Shown piece after piece: positions 21,439 to 31,883 of a stretch of DNA of 64,000 nt (within the stretch, counting starts at the first letter, position 1; each line of letters opens with the position of its first letter). The stretch lies in assembly GCA_019096195.1 (NCBI GenBank), contig JAGTXK010000055.1, forward strand, positions 744,001 through 808,000, in the 5' to 3' direction. The position numbers and the translations under genes are program-made. This stretch comes from Boletus sp. NGJ. Its lineage: Eukaryota; Basidiomycota; Agaricomycetes; Boletales; Boletaceae. Under the pieces are notes generated by a model. It did not search any database. It was given only the letters and a program-made list of their open reading frames with translations, and had not been told where the DNA came from.

Positions 21439-22699
21439 ATGTATCAGCAGTTTTCTGCGACTGCACCCCCTGACTATGGACATAACTCGTTGATGGGGTC
21501 CCTCTCTGCCGGCCCAAGTACAGTTGCTCCTCATGCTACAACGACGACACCTCCTTCACAGCAGAAGCCGCCCCCACTCGTTGCGACTGGGGACTGGGCA
21601 CATGAGCTCGTCCAACTCGCGAGAACTGCCGAACTCAAGTAGGTTCACAGGGTCCAGTCCACGAGGGTCCCTTTCCTCCATTATTGGATCCTGACTCGGC
21701 TGATCGCATTTGCCCCTCAGGAAGCATTCCCTGACGCTGCAACTCCATACGGCGCACATCGTATCCGCGCATGCGAGTTTGGAACAAAAGGACAAAGCCA
21801 TACAGGATCTCAGAGAACAGAAGAACAAGTAGGTTTGATGCACTCGGAATGATTGGGTTTCTGCCTGCGTCACGATGTCCTGATGGATGATGCAGACTTG
21901 ATAGCGAGCGAACGCGGCTACTCAATGCTCTCGCAGAGGTTTGGGCTTCTTTGTTTGCGCGGAATGACCCTGTTGATTGGATGCATCTCTATCGGCGATC
22001 AGATAAACTCGGACCGCGACAAGGTGGATGCTCAGATAGATGACATGGGACGAACAAGGTCTTACGATTATCTAGGCTGACCTGCTCGAAGCGTCTATTT
22101 CGCGAGAGTATGCCCGCAATCTGTCTGTTATCGTCGGATGCTGATTGGAAGCGGTATCAAAGATGTGGGGACCTTCGTCAGCAGATCGGTGCGCTACAGG
22201 ATGGAGAATATGCGGCAGCTAAGACGGAAGTGGACCGGCTGCGTCAAGAGCTTGGGCAGCCCCCTCTACCACCATTGCAAGCTACTTTGGACGAGAAGAC
22301 ATCACAGTGAGTAAATGATTTCCACGGTGAGGTGGCGACGGTGTTCTGTGGACCGTACGACCGGCACACGGAGACCGGTCCATGTGTTGGGATGCGAATC
22401 GCTGGGTTTGGACACGTCATATATCAGCGATGCGGATGACTTGGTGGCCGAAACAGAACACCCCGCAGCCGAGTATTCTTGGTCGGAATTTCCATTCTTT
22501 AATGAACATGTGCTTATATTACACTCTTTCGGCACCCGAACGCTCTAGGTACCTGCGCGATCGCCGGGTAAACGGTGAAAAGCGGAGTGCAAGTGACGTG
22601 AGCCAAGAAGCACCCACGACAAAGCGGCCAAGGGGACGGCCGAAAGGGAGCAAGAATCGGGCAAGCAGAAACCCACCAGGAGGAGGAGCAGCAGCGTGA
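21439..22699 (+). CDS. Coiled-coil protein with C-terminal AT-hook
   Basis: Seven exons (21439-21638, 21721-21828, 21896-21938, 22003-22023, 22076-22126, 22182-22306, 22549-22699) give 232 residues, all in frame. A Pro/Thr-rich N-terminus is followed by ELVQLARTAELKK, a long heptad-like helix (LEQKDKAIQDLREQKNKLDS to AAKTEVDRLRQELG) and an AT-hook, TKRPRGRPKGSKN, which binds the minor groove of AT-rich DNA. A chromatin or DNA-anchoring role is inferred. Exon 4 is only 21 nt and the sixth intron is about 240 nt, much longer than its neighbours, so an exon may be missing there. I do not recognise an orthologue. Confidence 0.65.
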
Positions 22700-22899
22700 A
22701 CGACGTTTGGTCGACAGTGTATATACCCTCACGACGAATGCGGAATAATGAGTGCATGTCTATTTTTTTGGGTAGATTGGGGGATGTTGGGCTCATGCGA
22801 GATGACTCCACGCCCGAGGCTTAGTCAGAGTGCCGACATGCCGTGGATGACCAAGACATGCTGAGGTGAGCCAGTTCGAGGTAAATGATTCGACTCGGA

Positions 22900-23030
22900 C
22901 TCAAACTGTCATTGCTAATCCTCTTCCCTTTGTCCCCTTTCGTCATCTTCCGATTCGGCCCTTTGGCTCTCCCGACTCCCCTTTATAATACTCTTCCCCC
23001 CCTCAGTCCTTTCATGCCGTCTTCCTCACA
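22900..23030 (+). promoter_or_regulatory. CT-rich promoter with TATA-like box, cyclin gene
   Basis: Strongly pyrimidine-rich on the plus strand, with a TATAATA element at about 22984-22990, roughly 45 bp before the cyclin ATG. Role is inferred from composition and position. Confidence 0.5.
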
Positions 23031-24068
23031 ATGCCTCGCTCTCCCCTCCACCACGCCAGCCTCGTAGACCCTGCTCTCCACTCCCCCGCTCTCCTCGAGC
23101 TCCTCGACATCAAGTTCTCCAGACCCCTGCTTGGTATGTTCTCTCCAACCCTCTCGCCCACACCCACTCATCCCCCTCTCAGAGTATGTCATCGACTGCG
23201 TGGTTGATACCGTCGACTATGCCATAGGTCGTCCCTCCTCATCCCGGCGTGGCCGCGCGCTCTCGCGCCGCTCTGAGCACGCCCCATTTGCCACCTTTGT
23301 CGCCGATGTCCTCACCCGCGCCGAGGTCTCCATCCCAACCATCCTCGTTTCGCTCGTCTACATCGACAGAGCAAAGCCTCATCTTCAAATCGCGCTCGAG
23401 CAATGGGCGTGTGAACGTGTTTTCCTCGGCGCCGTAATGGTTGCGAGCAAGGTACATTACCCCCTTTTTCCCTTCCCATGTCATCTGTTCCTTACCACTG
23501 GCTCGCTTTTCAGTACCTCCACGATTCCACACTCAAAAACATCCACTGGGCACTCTGCACCGGTGTGTTTGGCAAGCGTGACGTTGGCCGCATTGAACGC
23601 GAGTTCCTGGACGTCCTTGACTTTGAGCTGTCTGTCACCGAAGATGACATTCTCAGCCACCATGATTCCCTCTCTGCGGTCGCTTTGCCTTCTCACAGCT
23701 ACCGACGCCACGCTGGTCCCCACACCCGCACTCCCTATCACCCCGAAAACCACGCCGTTTGCCCAGACTTGGATCCTTCCAGTCCCAAATCGTCCTCATC
23801 TGGAAGTTCCCCCGCACCACTCACACCAGAAACCAGCGTGGTTCCCACTTTTGGTACTCGTCCCAAAGCGTGCCATGAGAACACGAACGACAGTATTACA
23901 CAGGTGGCACAACTCCCATTAAAACAATCACAGCCTTCGCCATCCACCATGGACTTGATCCGCGCTTTCCCTCTTCCCGTCTCACACTCTTATTCACAAC
24001 CTCCAGCGCCTCCACATCATCGTCCTTTGCATCGCCCATATTACCCGATGACACAAGTCACTGCATAG
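23031..24068 (+). CDS. Pho85-type cyclin (PCL family)
   Basis: Three exons (23031-23133, 23183-23451, 23514-24068) give 308 residues. The cyclin box is clear: FATFVADVLTRAEVSIPTIL, VSLVYIDRAK, RVFLGAVMVASKYLHDSTLK, NIHWALCTGVFGKRDVGRIE and REFLDVLDFELSVTEDDIL. The order and spacing match yeast Pcl1/Pcl2-type cyclins that activate the Pho85 kinase, acting in G1 and morphogenesis; the exact PCL subgroup is not decided. The C-terminal third is Ser/Pro/His-rich and probably disordered. The exon-2/exon-3 join falls inside the conserved ASKYLHD. Confidence 0.9.
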
Positions 24069-25070
24069 CCCTCTTTTCTCTCGCTCCCGATCTAATGGAC
24101 TCGTGGTGTCGCTATATTTTTTGACATATACCACATTCCTTGGCATACAGTAAACCAAGTACATTATGTTTCTGCTCGAATGAAAGCTACTACCCCGCTT
24201 CACATGGCGTTCCTTGCAAGTCGGCAGCCACCGGGTATCGGGAATTCAATCGGTGAGTCACAGCAAGCCAACGTTTGGCAGTCCTAGTCAGCCATGAAGA
24301 CACCCGGCCAAATCGGACTTGTGAATGTGCGGTAGGTACGGGTCCCGTTTTACTGCCTCTGCGCCGCTTCGACACGTCCTCAGAGTCCGACTGGTCGACA
24401 GCCATTCGCACGTTCATGGATACGACAGCGAATCATTGGTTTTGTAGCTTATTCCATCATGGGTGCGCCAACACACTGCCGACTGGGCCGCGTTGACCCA
24501 ACGAGGTTTCAGTTCCCCAAGTTTGAACGTTTGCCAGTATCTGCTGAGTCACAGAGTACCAACACAAGTCACGGCCTATTTGCATCAAACGACCGCGTCG
24601 CGACCCAGGACGAGCCTGCGCGCGCAGTCGACCGCAAGGAGGCAACCTCCCAGGCTGTCTTGAATCGCGGTTTCATCCCATCGCACAGTGCCTAGGCGGA
24701 TCGACGGAATGGTAATACTCGCGAGCAAGTTAGTATTCGGCCAGTGTGGATCCCCGATCCGACTGCCAAGGGCCCGGGTTACTGCCACTGCGGACAGACT
24801 GTTCGTTCCTGCACTTACTAAAGCAGAGGTTCGTAAGACCGCTTTTCCGACGAGACTGGCTGTGAGAGTACCTTGGCCCTCCGAAAATTGATGGGAGATT
24901 TCGGTTCGGTTTGGAGGTGGGCGTGTTCTAGTCTGCTCCGTCGGGTGACCGGTGTACTAGATTACATAAATAGATCCGTTCTTTTTGGGTGACACGTCCT
25001 AATAATATTATAGTACTTATGGGGTGTGAATGAGACGTGACATGTGGGGTATCGTGTTTACACGCGAGCA
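24069..25070. other. Convergent intergenic interval
   Basis: About 1.0 kb between the stops of the cyclin and the Asi-type gene. Several frames of 60-80 codons exist on both strands (for example 24459-24695 plus) but none shows a recognisable motif or consistent splicing. The segment 24950-25020 is AT-rich. Confidence 0.55.
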
Positions 25071-27374
25071 CTAGGGGATGTATATCTTCGAGTATCCCTC
25101 CACACTTGCGTAGCCGTCAGACAAGGCAACCCCACAAATCGATTCCGTCGCTTACCTTGTTCGACAACAGGGACATGTGTGCTTGGAGACAGACGAGCGA
25201 GATGCCAAGTTTTCTCGACAGTCATCACAGAGTGCAAGACATCTATGGTGGTCAATCGACCTTCAACTACACAATCCCCAAGGGCGCTCACCGACACGGC
25301 CAGCATATTATCTGACGCGGTTCCGCTGTGCATATAACACAGTTCCTTCTTGCTTCATCCAGCGTGTCTTCCGGTCGCGACACGACAGCGCTTGGTCTCC
25401 GTGCATCTCTCACGTCGGTCCACCCGTCGCGCAGCGAGCTGGACGAGGACCCAGACACCAGCTGGCTAAAACGCCGCCGCGTCAAAGGAGACGACGAATG
25501 ATCAACAAGGTGGGCCAGTAAATGCGAGGCTGACGTCGTCACGGTGGAGGAAAGGTCTGCGTACAGACCGACAGCTTCAACTTGTTGATCGTACACAGTG
25601 TTCTCTGCATCGTCCGAAAAAGAGGACACAGATTCGAGAGAGTTTGAACGTGACCGAGAGCTCGGTTCGTATTCATCGTATTCATCGTCGCTGAGTTGTT
25701 CCCCGCGAATGAACCTACCATAGACGTCCTCGCGCTCGCCCTGAACATACTCATCCGGTGAAACGATGTCCTCCCTAGCTGGATAGGACGGGGAACGCGT
25801 GCGCGGGGTTCTCAAGAAATCTCGGGAGAGGATGTATAGTCGTTTGAGGAAGCGCGCTACCCCGACAGTAAACCTCACAAATTCGCGATACCAAGCGAGG
25901 TCCAACCAAAGATCGCTGTCGTTGGAAGCTGCCTTGACATTCTTGATCTCGTTTGCGAATCCTTTCTTCGTTCGGCGGTTCTTACCGCAACCTTCGTGTG
26001 TGAGAGAGACGGAGGAGACACCAAAGCGGGTCAATGCCACCGTGCCGACGTCTGTCTGGTCGAGAGGGGGTGGCATCAGACTGACACCGCCAACCTCGTT
26101 TCCGAGACCAGCTACGTTGGAAGTTTCGAGACTCGCGGTTCCCAAGCGGAGGAGAGCGATAGAAAAGTCTTCGTCGAGCCTTGGTAACAAAGCGGCGTGG
26201 TGGCCAAAGAGGGGGCGGGAGACGGAACCTTCTGCGACGATCTGTGTGAGACCATTGAGGAAGATGGAGAGAAAGGTGACGGAGAGGAGGACGGATTCAA
26301 AGAGACAAGGCATGTAGTTGAGAAGGGGATAAGTGGAGTCGGAGAACCAAAGAACCCAATGAAAGTGGCTGAGGGAGATGATGGATACGAATGCGGATGG
26401 GATGAGGAGGTGGTTTGACCAGGTCTGCTTTATTCCCAGACAGTGTACGATGGTGAGCTAGGATGGGGAATGAGTTTCTCGGCAGAAAAAGACAGAGTTT
26501 GGGACAAACTTGTAAGAGAGGGAGAATGATGGTGAACACGACATGTTTGTCTGGACGGGATGGGAGACCCTGCAATCTCGTGCCGTGTGTCATCGGTGAT
26601 GAGTATATGTGCAATAGAAAGGCATAACCGAACTTAAGAAGAGTAGCCGAGAAGACATGAGGGTTGTCTGGGTGAGACATGTGGTAGGATGACATACCAG
26701 GTTAAATGGGGAAGCGTTGCTGTTTGTGCCTTCCAAACCACGGGTGAGAGCTTCGACACAGAGGGCACCGCAGACGGAGCAAAACGTAAACCAGCATAGG
26801 GTTGCAGTGTCGTGCTGGGCGGCCCATGCAGCGAGGGAGCGCCACCAGGAGGAATCGAAGGAGGGGAATTTGTGCGCGGTCTGGGCAAGCGTGGTGGACC
26901 AGAGCAAGAGTGAGGTAGATAAGAAGTAGAGGGAGGGGAGACGGAGGACGAGACGGACAAGGGTGGACGAGAGATTGAGAGGGAATATGGCACGATATGG
27001 GACGTGGAAAATCGATCTGCGGCGGGGGAAGCGAAGCACTCTGTGGCGGGGTGGTGGAACAACGATGCTCTGTATGCGATGCATGAGGACGGCCTGGGGT
27101 GGGTGAGATAGATGTGCGGGGGAGATAAAAGGGGGGGGAATACCATGACGATGAGCCCGACTATGTAAGCCGAGGTGAGGAAGCCCCAGGGCCCGGGTAG
27201 GAGGGCGGGGGGCGGTGTGCGGGTGACGAGGACGGGGTCGTCCGCACGAGCGATGGTGAAGGGGGCGAGCGAGGAGTGGTCGAGCCAGTCATTGAGCTTG
27301 CGGATGCGAGCGATGAAGCGAGAAGGAAAGTCGAGCAGAAAACTGGTCGCGTTGGCTGTCTTCAAAGTGGCCAT
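25071..27374 (-). CDS. Asi1/Asi3-like multi-TM RING E3 ubiquitin ligase
   Basis: Six exons (27144-27374, 26698-27093, 26510-26632, 25292-26457, 25156-25242, 25071-25104) give 678 residues. Several membrane segments come first (GPWGFLTSAYIVGLIVMAVL, SLYFLSTSLLLWSTTLAQTA, WFTFCSVCGALCVEAL, FESVLLSVTFLSIFLNGL), then an acidic Ser-rich linker, and last a C3HC4 RING: CVICTAEPRQIICWPC joined across an intron to CLALCDDCRENLAS, then HVCPCCRTSVEGYSKIYIP at the very end. Multi-TM plus C-terminal RING of this form is the Asi inner-nuclear-membrane ligase type, which degrades mislocalised membrane proteins; the exact location here is inferred. The final two RING exons are short and easy to miss. MATLKTANATSF is the preferred start; an in-frame ATG pair at 27428/27431 would overlap PGS1. 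Confidence 0.85.
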
Positions 27375-27429
27375 CGTCCGCCTTTGACCCGCCTCGTCCA
27401 AACCGCCCAATATACCCTGCTTAGTCATC
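27375..27429. promoter_or_regulatory. 55-bp bidirectional promoter, ASI/PGS1
   Basis: Only 55 bp separate the start codons of two divergent genes. The segment is CT-rich on the plus strand and holds a short AATATAC element. The 5' untranslated regions must overlap or one gene must start transcription inside the other. Confidence 0.6.
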
Positions 27430-29029
27430 ATGTCCCTCCTCAACTTGCTCTCTGCCACTCAACCCGCCATCCCTCTCAATGCAACCGCCATTCGCGTCCT
27501 CGACTCCCCACCCGCGTTTTATTCCAACCTCCTAGTACGTCCTTTCATCCCCCTCTGTCCTGTCGCTCACCGCGCCCAGGATATCATCCGTCGTGCTAAA
27601 CGACGCATCTTTCTCTCCTCCCTTTACATTGGCGCGTCCGAGCACCAGCTGGTCCGTGTTCCCCCATCTCCCCTTCGCATCCTCTCATCCGTGCCAGCTA
27701 GCATCCCTCGACTCCGCCCTCCGCCAAAACACCCGTCTCCACCTCCATCTCACCCTCGACTACAACCGCTCCACGCGCCCCGGAACGGATTCCCCTGTTC
27801 TCGCCCTCCTCCCCCTTTTGCGCGCATATGGTCCCAGGGTCCATCTCTCTCTCTTTCGCAGCCCGAAACTCGGCGGTCCTATGACCACGGTCGTCCCTCC
27901 CCGTTTCAACGAGGGCTGGGGAACCTGGCACGCAAAAGTATATGGCGCCGACGACCAAGTCATCATCAGCGGGCGAGTCTTTCCAATCCTTGGCCCCCGC
28001 TCGACCTAACTGGCACCACAGCGCCAACCTCAATAGATCCTACTTTACCGATCGGCAAGACCGCTACCTCCATTTCAAAGCACAGCCAAAGCTTGCTGAT
28101 TACTGCTGCTCCTTTCTGCAACTAATATCCTCCTTTTCGTATAATGTCTTTTCCTCACCCGGCATAGACGCCCCCATAATACAATGGCCCGACCCGTCCG
28201 TCCAACCATGGAAGATCCAGTCCAAGGTCCACCACGCACTGTCCCAATTCCAGGCTTCCCGTCTCACGCCTTCGCTCCCTACCAGTGACACCGTCCTATT
28301 TCCCGTCATACAAGGCGGCCAGTTCAATATCCGCGAAGAAGAGCGCACCTTGGAAATCATCTTCAATCACCTGGCATCTCAGCGCGGACCCACCACCCCT
28401 GCCATGACTTGGACCAGTGGCTATTTCGGTCTTTATAAACCATACCAAGATATGATTCTCAAATCTCCCGCTGCATGCGAGGTCATCGCCGCGAGCCCAA
28501 AGGTACTAGCATATACCCTCCCATTCCCCATGTCTTTTTAATTTATTCCAGGCAAACGGCTTCTACGGCTCCCGCGGACTGTCTGGTCTCATACCGGAAG
28601 GGTATACTTTATTGGAACAGAGGTTTATGCGTGCAGTTCGTGCAGCTGGTCGACTATCCGATCAACGCGACGATGCCGTCACCCTTTCAGAGTGGGAACG
28701 ACAAGGGTGGACATACCATGCCAAAGGTACTGTGATTCATTCGGTGGCTACCACGGGAATCCTCATGCTATTCAGGCATCTGGTTATCCCCTTGCAAAGA
28801 CAGTCCCCCCGCGTTGACAATGTTTGGCTCGACGAATCTGAACTCGCGGTCCGCGAACCTCGACACCGAACTTTCCTTTGTCATGGTCACGTCCTCACAA
28901 GCGTTACAGCAAACCCTACATGAAGAGGTACGTAACTTGCGACGATGGGCAGGGCCTTGGAGAGGGGGCGAAAGAAAGGTTCGTTGGAGAACAAAAGCGA
29001 TCGTCGGGCTGGTTGGTGGAATGCTGTGA
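27430..29029 (+). CDS. PGS1: Phosphatidylglycerophosphate synthase Pgs1
   Basis: Transfers phosphatidate from CDP-diacylglycerol to glycerol-3-phosphate in mitochondria, the committed step to cardiolipin. Six exons (27430-27534, 27580-27651, 27698-27972, 28022-28502, 28552-28726, 28776-29029) give 453 residues. Landmarks: FYSNLLDIIRRAKRRIFLSS, the first HKD motif HAKVYGADDQVIISGANLNR, YFTDRQDRYL, ANGFYGSRGLSGLIPEGYTL, and a second HKD-type site HAKGIWLSPC leading to GSTNLNSRSANLDTELSF. The phospholipase-D fold and mitochondrial anionic-lipid role are established for this family. The intron after IISG has a GC donor; no GT alternative preserves the motif. Confidence 0.94.
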
Positions 29030-29172
29030 CTCGATTTTACTCTCACCAAATACCTTTCTTCCTTGACTGGGCATGACTATGTGATGCACGTCTTGTGTGC
29101 GGTCAGGGCACGACACGGATATACACAATTTCATTCAAACTAGACTGCCAGGGATTCGCCAGTTGTCGCCGC

Positions 29173-30081
29173 TTACGACTCTCCGCCAGAAGCTGGAGTG
29201 GGCTGCGTTGGTTCTGCAGATCTAGGCGAATCGCCCTTTACTTTCTTCTTTTCACCCTTCTCGCCGTCACCATTGGGAGGCGTGATGTACTCGAATTTTC
29301 TGGTATCGAGAGTAAAGGTGACGGGGCCCTACGAGATGCATACAACGTCAGTTCGAAAGCGATACGCTGACCTACTGTAATCTTACCTCGTTTGTCAAAC
29401 TCACATCCATCATGGCACCAAACTGACCGTCTATGCGTACCTTTTGAGTCATTGCGTCGTATAGCATCTCTGACTCCTACCTTTGATGCGATCCGGGACA
29501 TATAGCTCCTTCATCTTGTCCAAAAACACGCCATACAACTGACGCGACGATTCTGCGGACTGCCCAAACATGTGTTCGCAAGCGGATACGCTGAGCGAGC
29601 GAAAGACAGAAAGAGCTTGGACAACGTACCATCGCCCGATGAAAATCCGGCTTGTTCCCCTTGGTCGTATTCGCCAACAGCGTGAACTGCGACACGCAGA
29701 GAACCTCGCCCGCAATGTCCTTGACGCTCGTCTTCCACATCACATCGCTCGCGTCCGAAAAGGCGCGCAAGGAGAGGCTGTCGTGTTGCATGGGTCAGCT
29801 TGGGGCGATCGGTCTTGGATCCTGTCGAATTCACATTTTATTGGAGAGGATATCGACGTCGGTGGAGGTGTCGTCTATCTTGGGAGGTTTGTGTTGAGTG
29901 ACATTTGGGTGGGAGGCGTACGCGTACCAGTTCCGATACCGACGAGGACCATGAGTCCTTTTGATATTCTGGAGATCACTCTGCCATCGACTGCGAAACG
30001 TCGAGTAGATGCCCTGTAAGTCGGTCTGGATTGCGTACCTGTGACGGATGCCGACGCGACGCGTTGTACTACTGCTCTCAT
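29173..30081 (-). CDS. DTD1: D-aminoacyl-tRNA deacylase Dtd1
   Basis: Removes D-amino acids, and glycine from tRNA-Ala, by hydrolysing mischarged tRNA. The start [20 protein letters not shown] is diagnostic, followed by [20 protein letters not shown], the SxQFT motif in [14 protein letters not shown], the Gly-cis-Pro loop region [29 protein letters not shown] and [20 protein letters not shown]. Seven exons with short introns. The C-terminus carries a lysine-rich tail beyond the catalytic core ([12 protein letters not shown]), common in eukaryotic forms. Two of its introns end with AG after a skipped AG only 4-10 nt upstream. The gene lies 83 bp downstream of MTU1 on the same strand. Confidence 0.95.
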
Positions 30082-30164
30082 AGTGGTGTAGATGAAAGAA
30101 ACCATCCCGGGCCATTACGCAAGCAAAAGTATACGATACAAACACCTTTTAACAAAATATAAGC

Positions 30165-31791
30165 TCAAGTCCGAACCCCCTCGTCAATGGCACCGCAACC
30201 CAAGCACCAATCGTCAGAGTAAATGGTCGCAATTTGACCAGGTGCAATTCCCTTTTGAGGTGTGCGAAAGATGATGTGCAATCCTTGGGTATCTCTGCAA
30301 GGGATCAACGGCCAAATTGAACGAGGACGTGCATGCTACCCACCGATGTACAACACATGGCACATCGGTCATGCAATGTCGATACTTTACGCGAGCTTCC
30401 AGGCCAAAAGGCTGCAATACCTTCCGAGGCTCACCATCCGCCCATATCCAACTAAAGTCACGAATGCGAATACTCTCAACATACAACGCTGGGTGGTCCC
30501 TGTTAAACACTAAGAGGAGCGGCAGGTCAACGAATGACGCGACGTACGCCCCAGGCACAATGAAGATGGTGTTTGTCTCTGGATCTTTCTTGGCCACAAA
30601 CATTCTTTGCGGCATGCCACTGATTCGTGCCCCTTGCCCAATCGTATAGCTCCATAGTCCGTCATGAATGCCTGCTTGCTTCCCGGTGGTCATATCCACG
30701 ATAGGCCCAGGCTTGGGTACGATGTATTGTGCTGAAAAGGTCTGAGCTCACGACAAGGAGCAAGACACGGACGGAATTTACATATAAATTCGCTAAATCT
30801 TCTTCGTTCTCCAACAAAGCAGAGACCCATGCTCTCGTCTCTAGTTGCTGTCGGTAGCTTCCACTCAGTAGCAAGATTCCGTACCTGAGCCTTTGTCAAC
30901 TGAGAAAGAGGGAACAAGGCGCGTGAGAGACTGTTTTCGGAGATAGAGGATAAGTAGTATGTTTGATCCTTGGTCGAGTCCGAGGGTTTCCTGAGCATGG
31001 GACGCGGCTTGGAGAGATGATCACTGGTATCCCAGGTCTTGTGAGCATAGTGTCCTGGTATGGCACGGGTCAAAAACGCCCGGTTACCAGCGTGGTTCAG
31101 AGGACTGGTACCGGTTGCAAGCCATGCGTTTGAGAAGGCGGACTCCTTCGCAAGACTGTCCAAAAGGGCGCCGAACTTAACTTCCCTGCGTTAATTAGGA
31201 TGGGTAGGAGGAAAGTCACACAGACAAACCGTTCTTACCTGTTACACCAAACGTCGGGGTTCGGTGAAAGTCCAGAAGCCCAATCTCGGAGGGATGGCTC
31301 AAACACTCGGAGCCAGTATTCCCGACTGAGATCAATCTGCTCTCGAGTGAGGCAACTTTCGTCAACGTGAAAAGCATGAACGCACCATCTTGACAGGTAT
31401 ATCGAGCATCCGACAGACTTTCTGCACGTCTTCCCAGTCCTTCTTCCACTCGCATCCTTCATCTGACCCGGATTCGTCGCGCGTGTCCCAATTCCGCATG
31501 AAGACTGCGCAGAGGTCGTATCCCTGAGCGACAAAATCAACAGCAATGTAATGAGAGATGATTGGACTCACGTTCGAGGTGTCAGATAATATCTTTGCGG
31601 TCACGGAGGAGTCGACTCCTCCAGACATTGCCACTATGACTGCATGGACGTTAGAAAGCTGGGAAAGATATATTTTGACCAATTGACGTACCTTTGTCTC
31701 CTTTTGATGGGGTGGTTGAGCGTGCATGATAGTCTCGTGTGTATAATTGTCTGCAATGTGCGGGACATCGACGAACAAGATTAATGAGCAT
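30165..31791 (-). CDS. MTU1: Mitochondrial tRNA-specific 2-thiouridylase (MnmA/Slm3)
   Basis: Installs the sulphur of 2-thiouridine at wobble U34 of mitochondrial tRNA-Lys, -Glu and -Gln. The N-terminus (MLINLVRRCPAHCRQLYTRD) is basic and acid-free until late, fitting a mitochondrial presequence. Then the PP-loop [45 protein letters not shown] with the first catalytic Cys, ATGHYAHKTW, KDQTYYLSSI, the second catalytic Cys in SMGLCFVGERRRF, and the C-terminal barrel ending TIYSDDWCLGCGAIDEGVRT. About nine exons, all joined by GT-AG introns of 48-58 nt. The very end lies in a separate exon beyond the long visible frames. Divergent from ELP3 with 92 bp between starts. Confidence 0.94.
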
Positions 31792-31883
31792 GTCTCTGAA
31801 GTATGACAACGGAACGGAATGTGTGACAGACTTTGCGGGCAGCCCGAAGCAACCCAAAAGCTGACACTCGACACAGACCAGAG
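31792..31883. promoter_or_regulatory. 92-bp bidirectional promoter, MTU1/ELP3
   Basis: The start codons of two divergent genes for enzymes acting on tRNA wobble uridine lie 92 bp apart. No TATA box is evident. Shared expression is inferred from geometry. Confidence 0.55.

Noticed and set aside
24459-24788. Overlapping frames of 60-80 codons on both strands
   Set aside because: No motif, no splice continuity, composition like neighbouring non-coding DNA.
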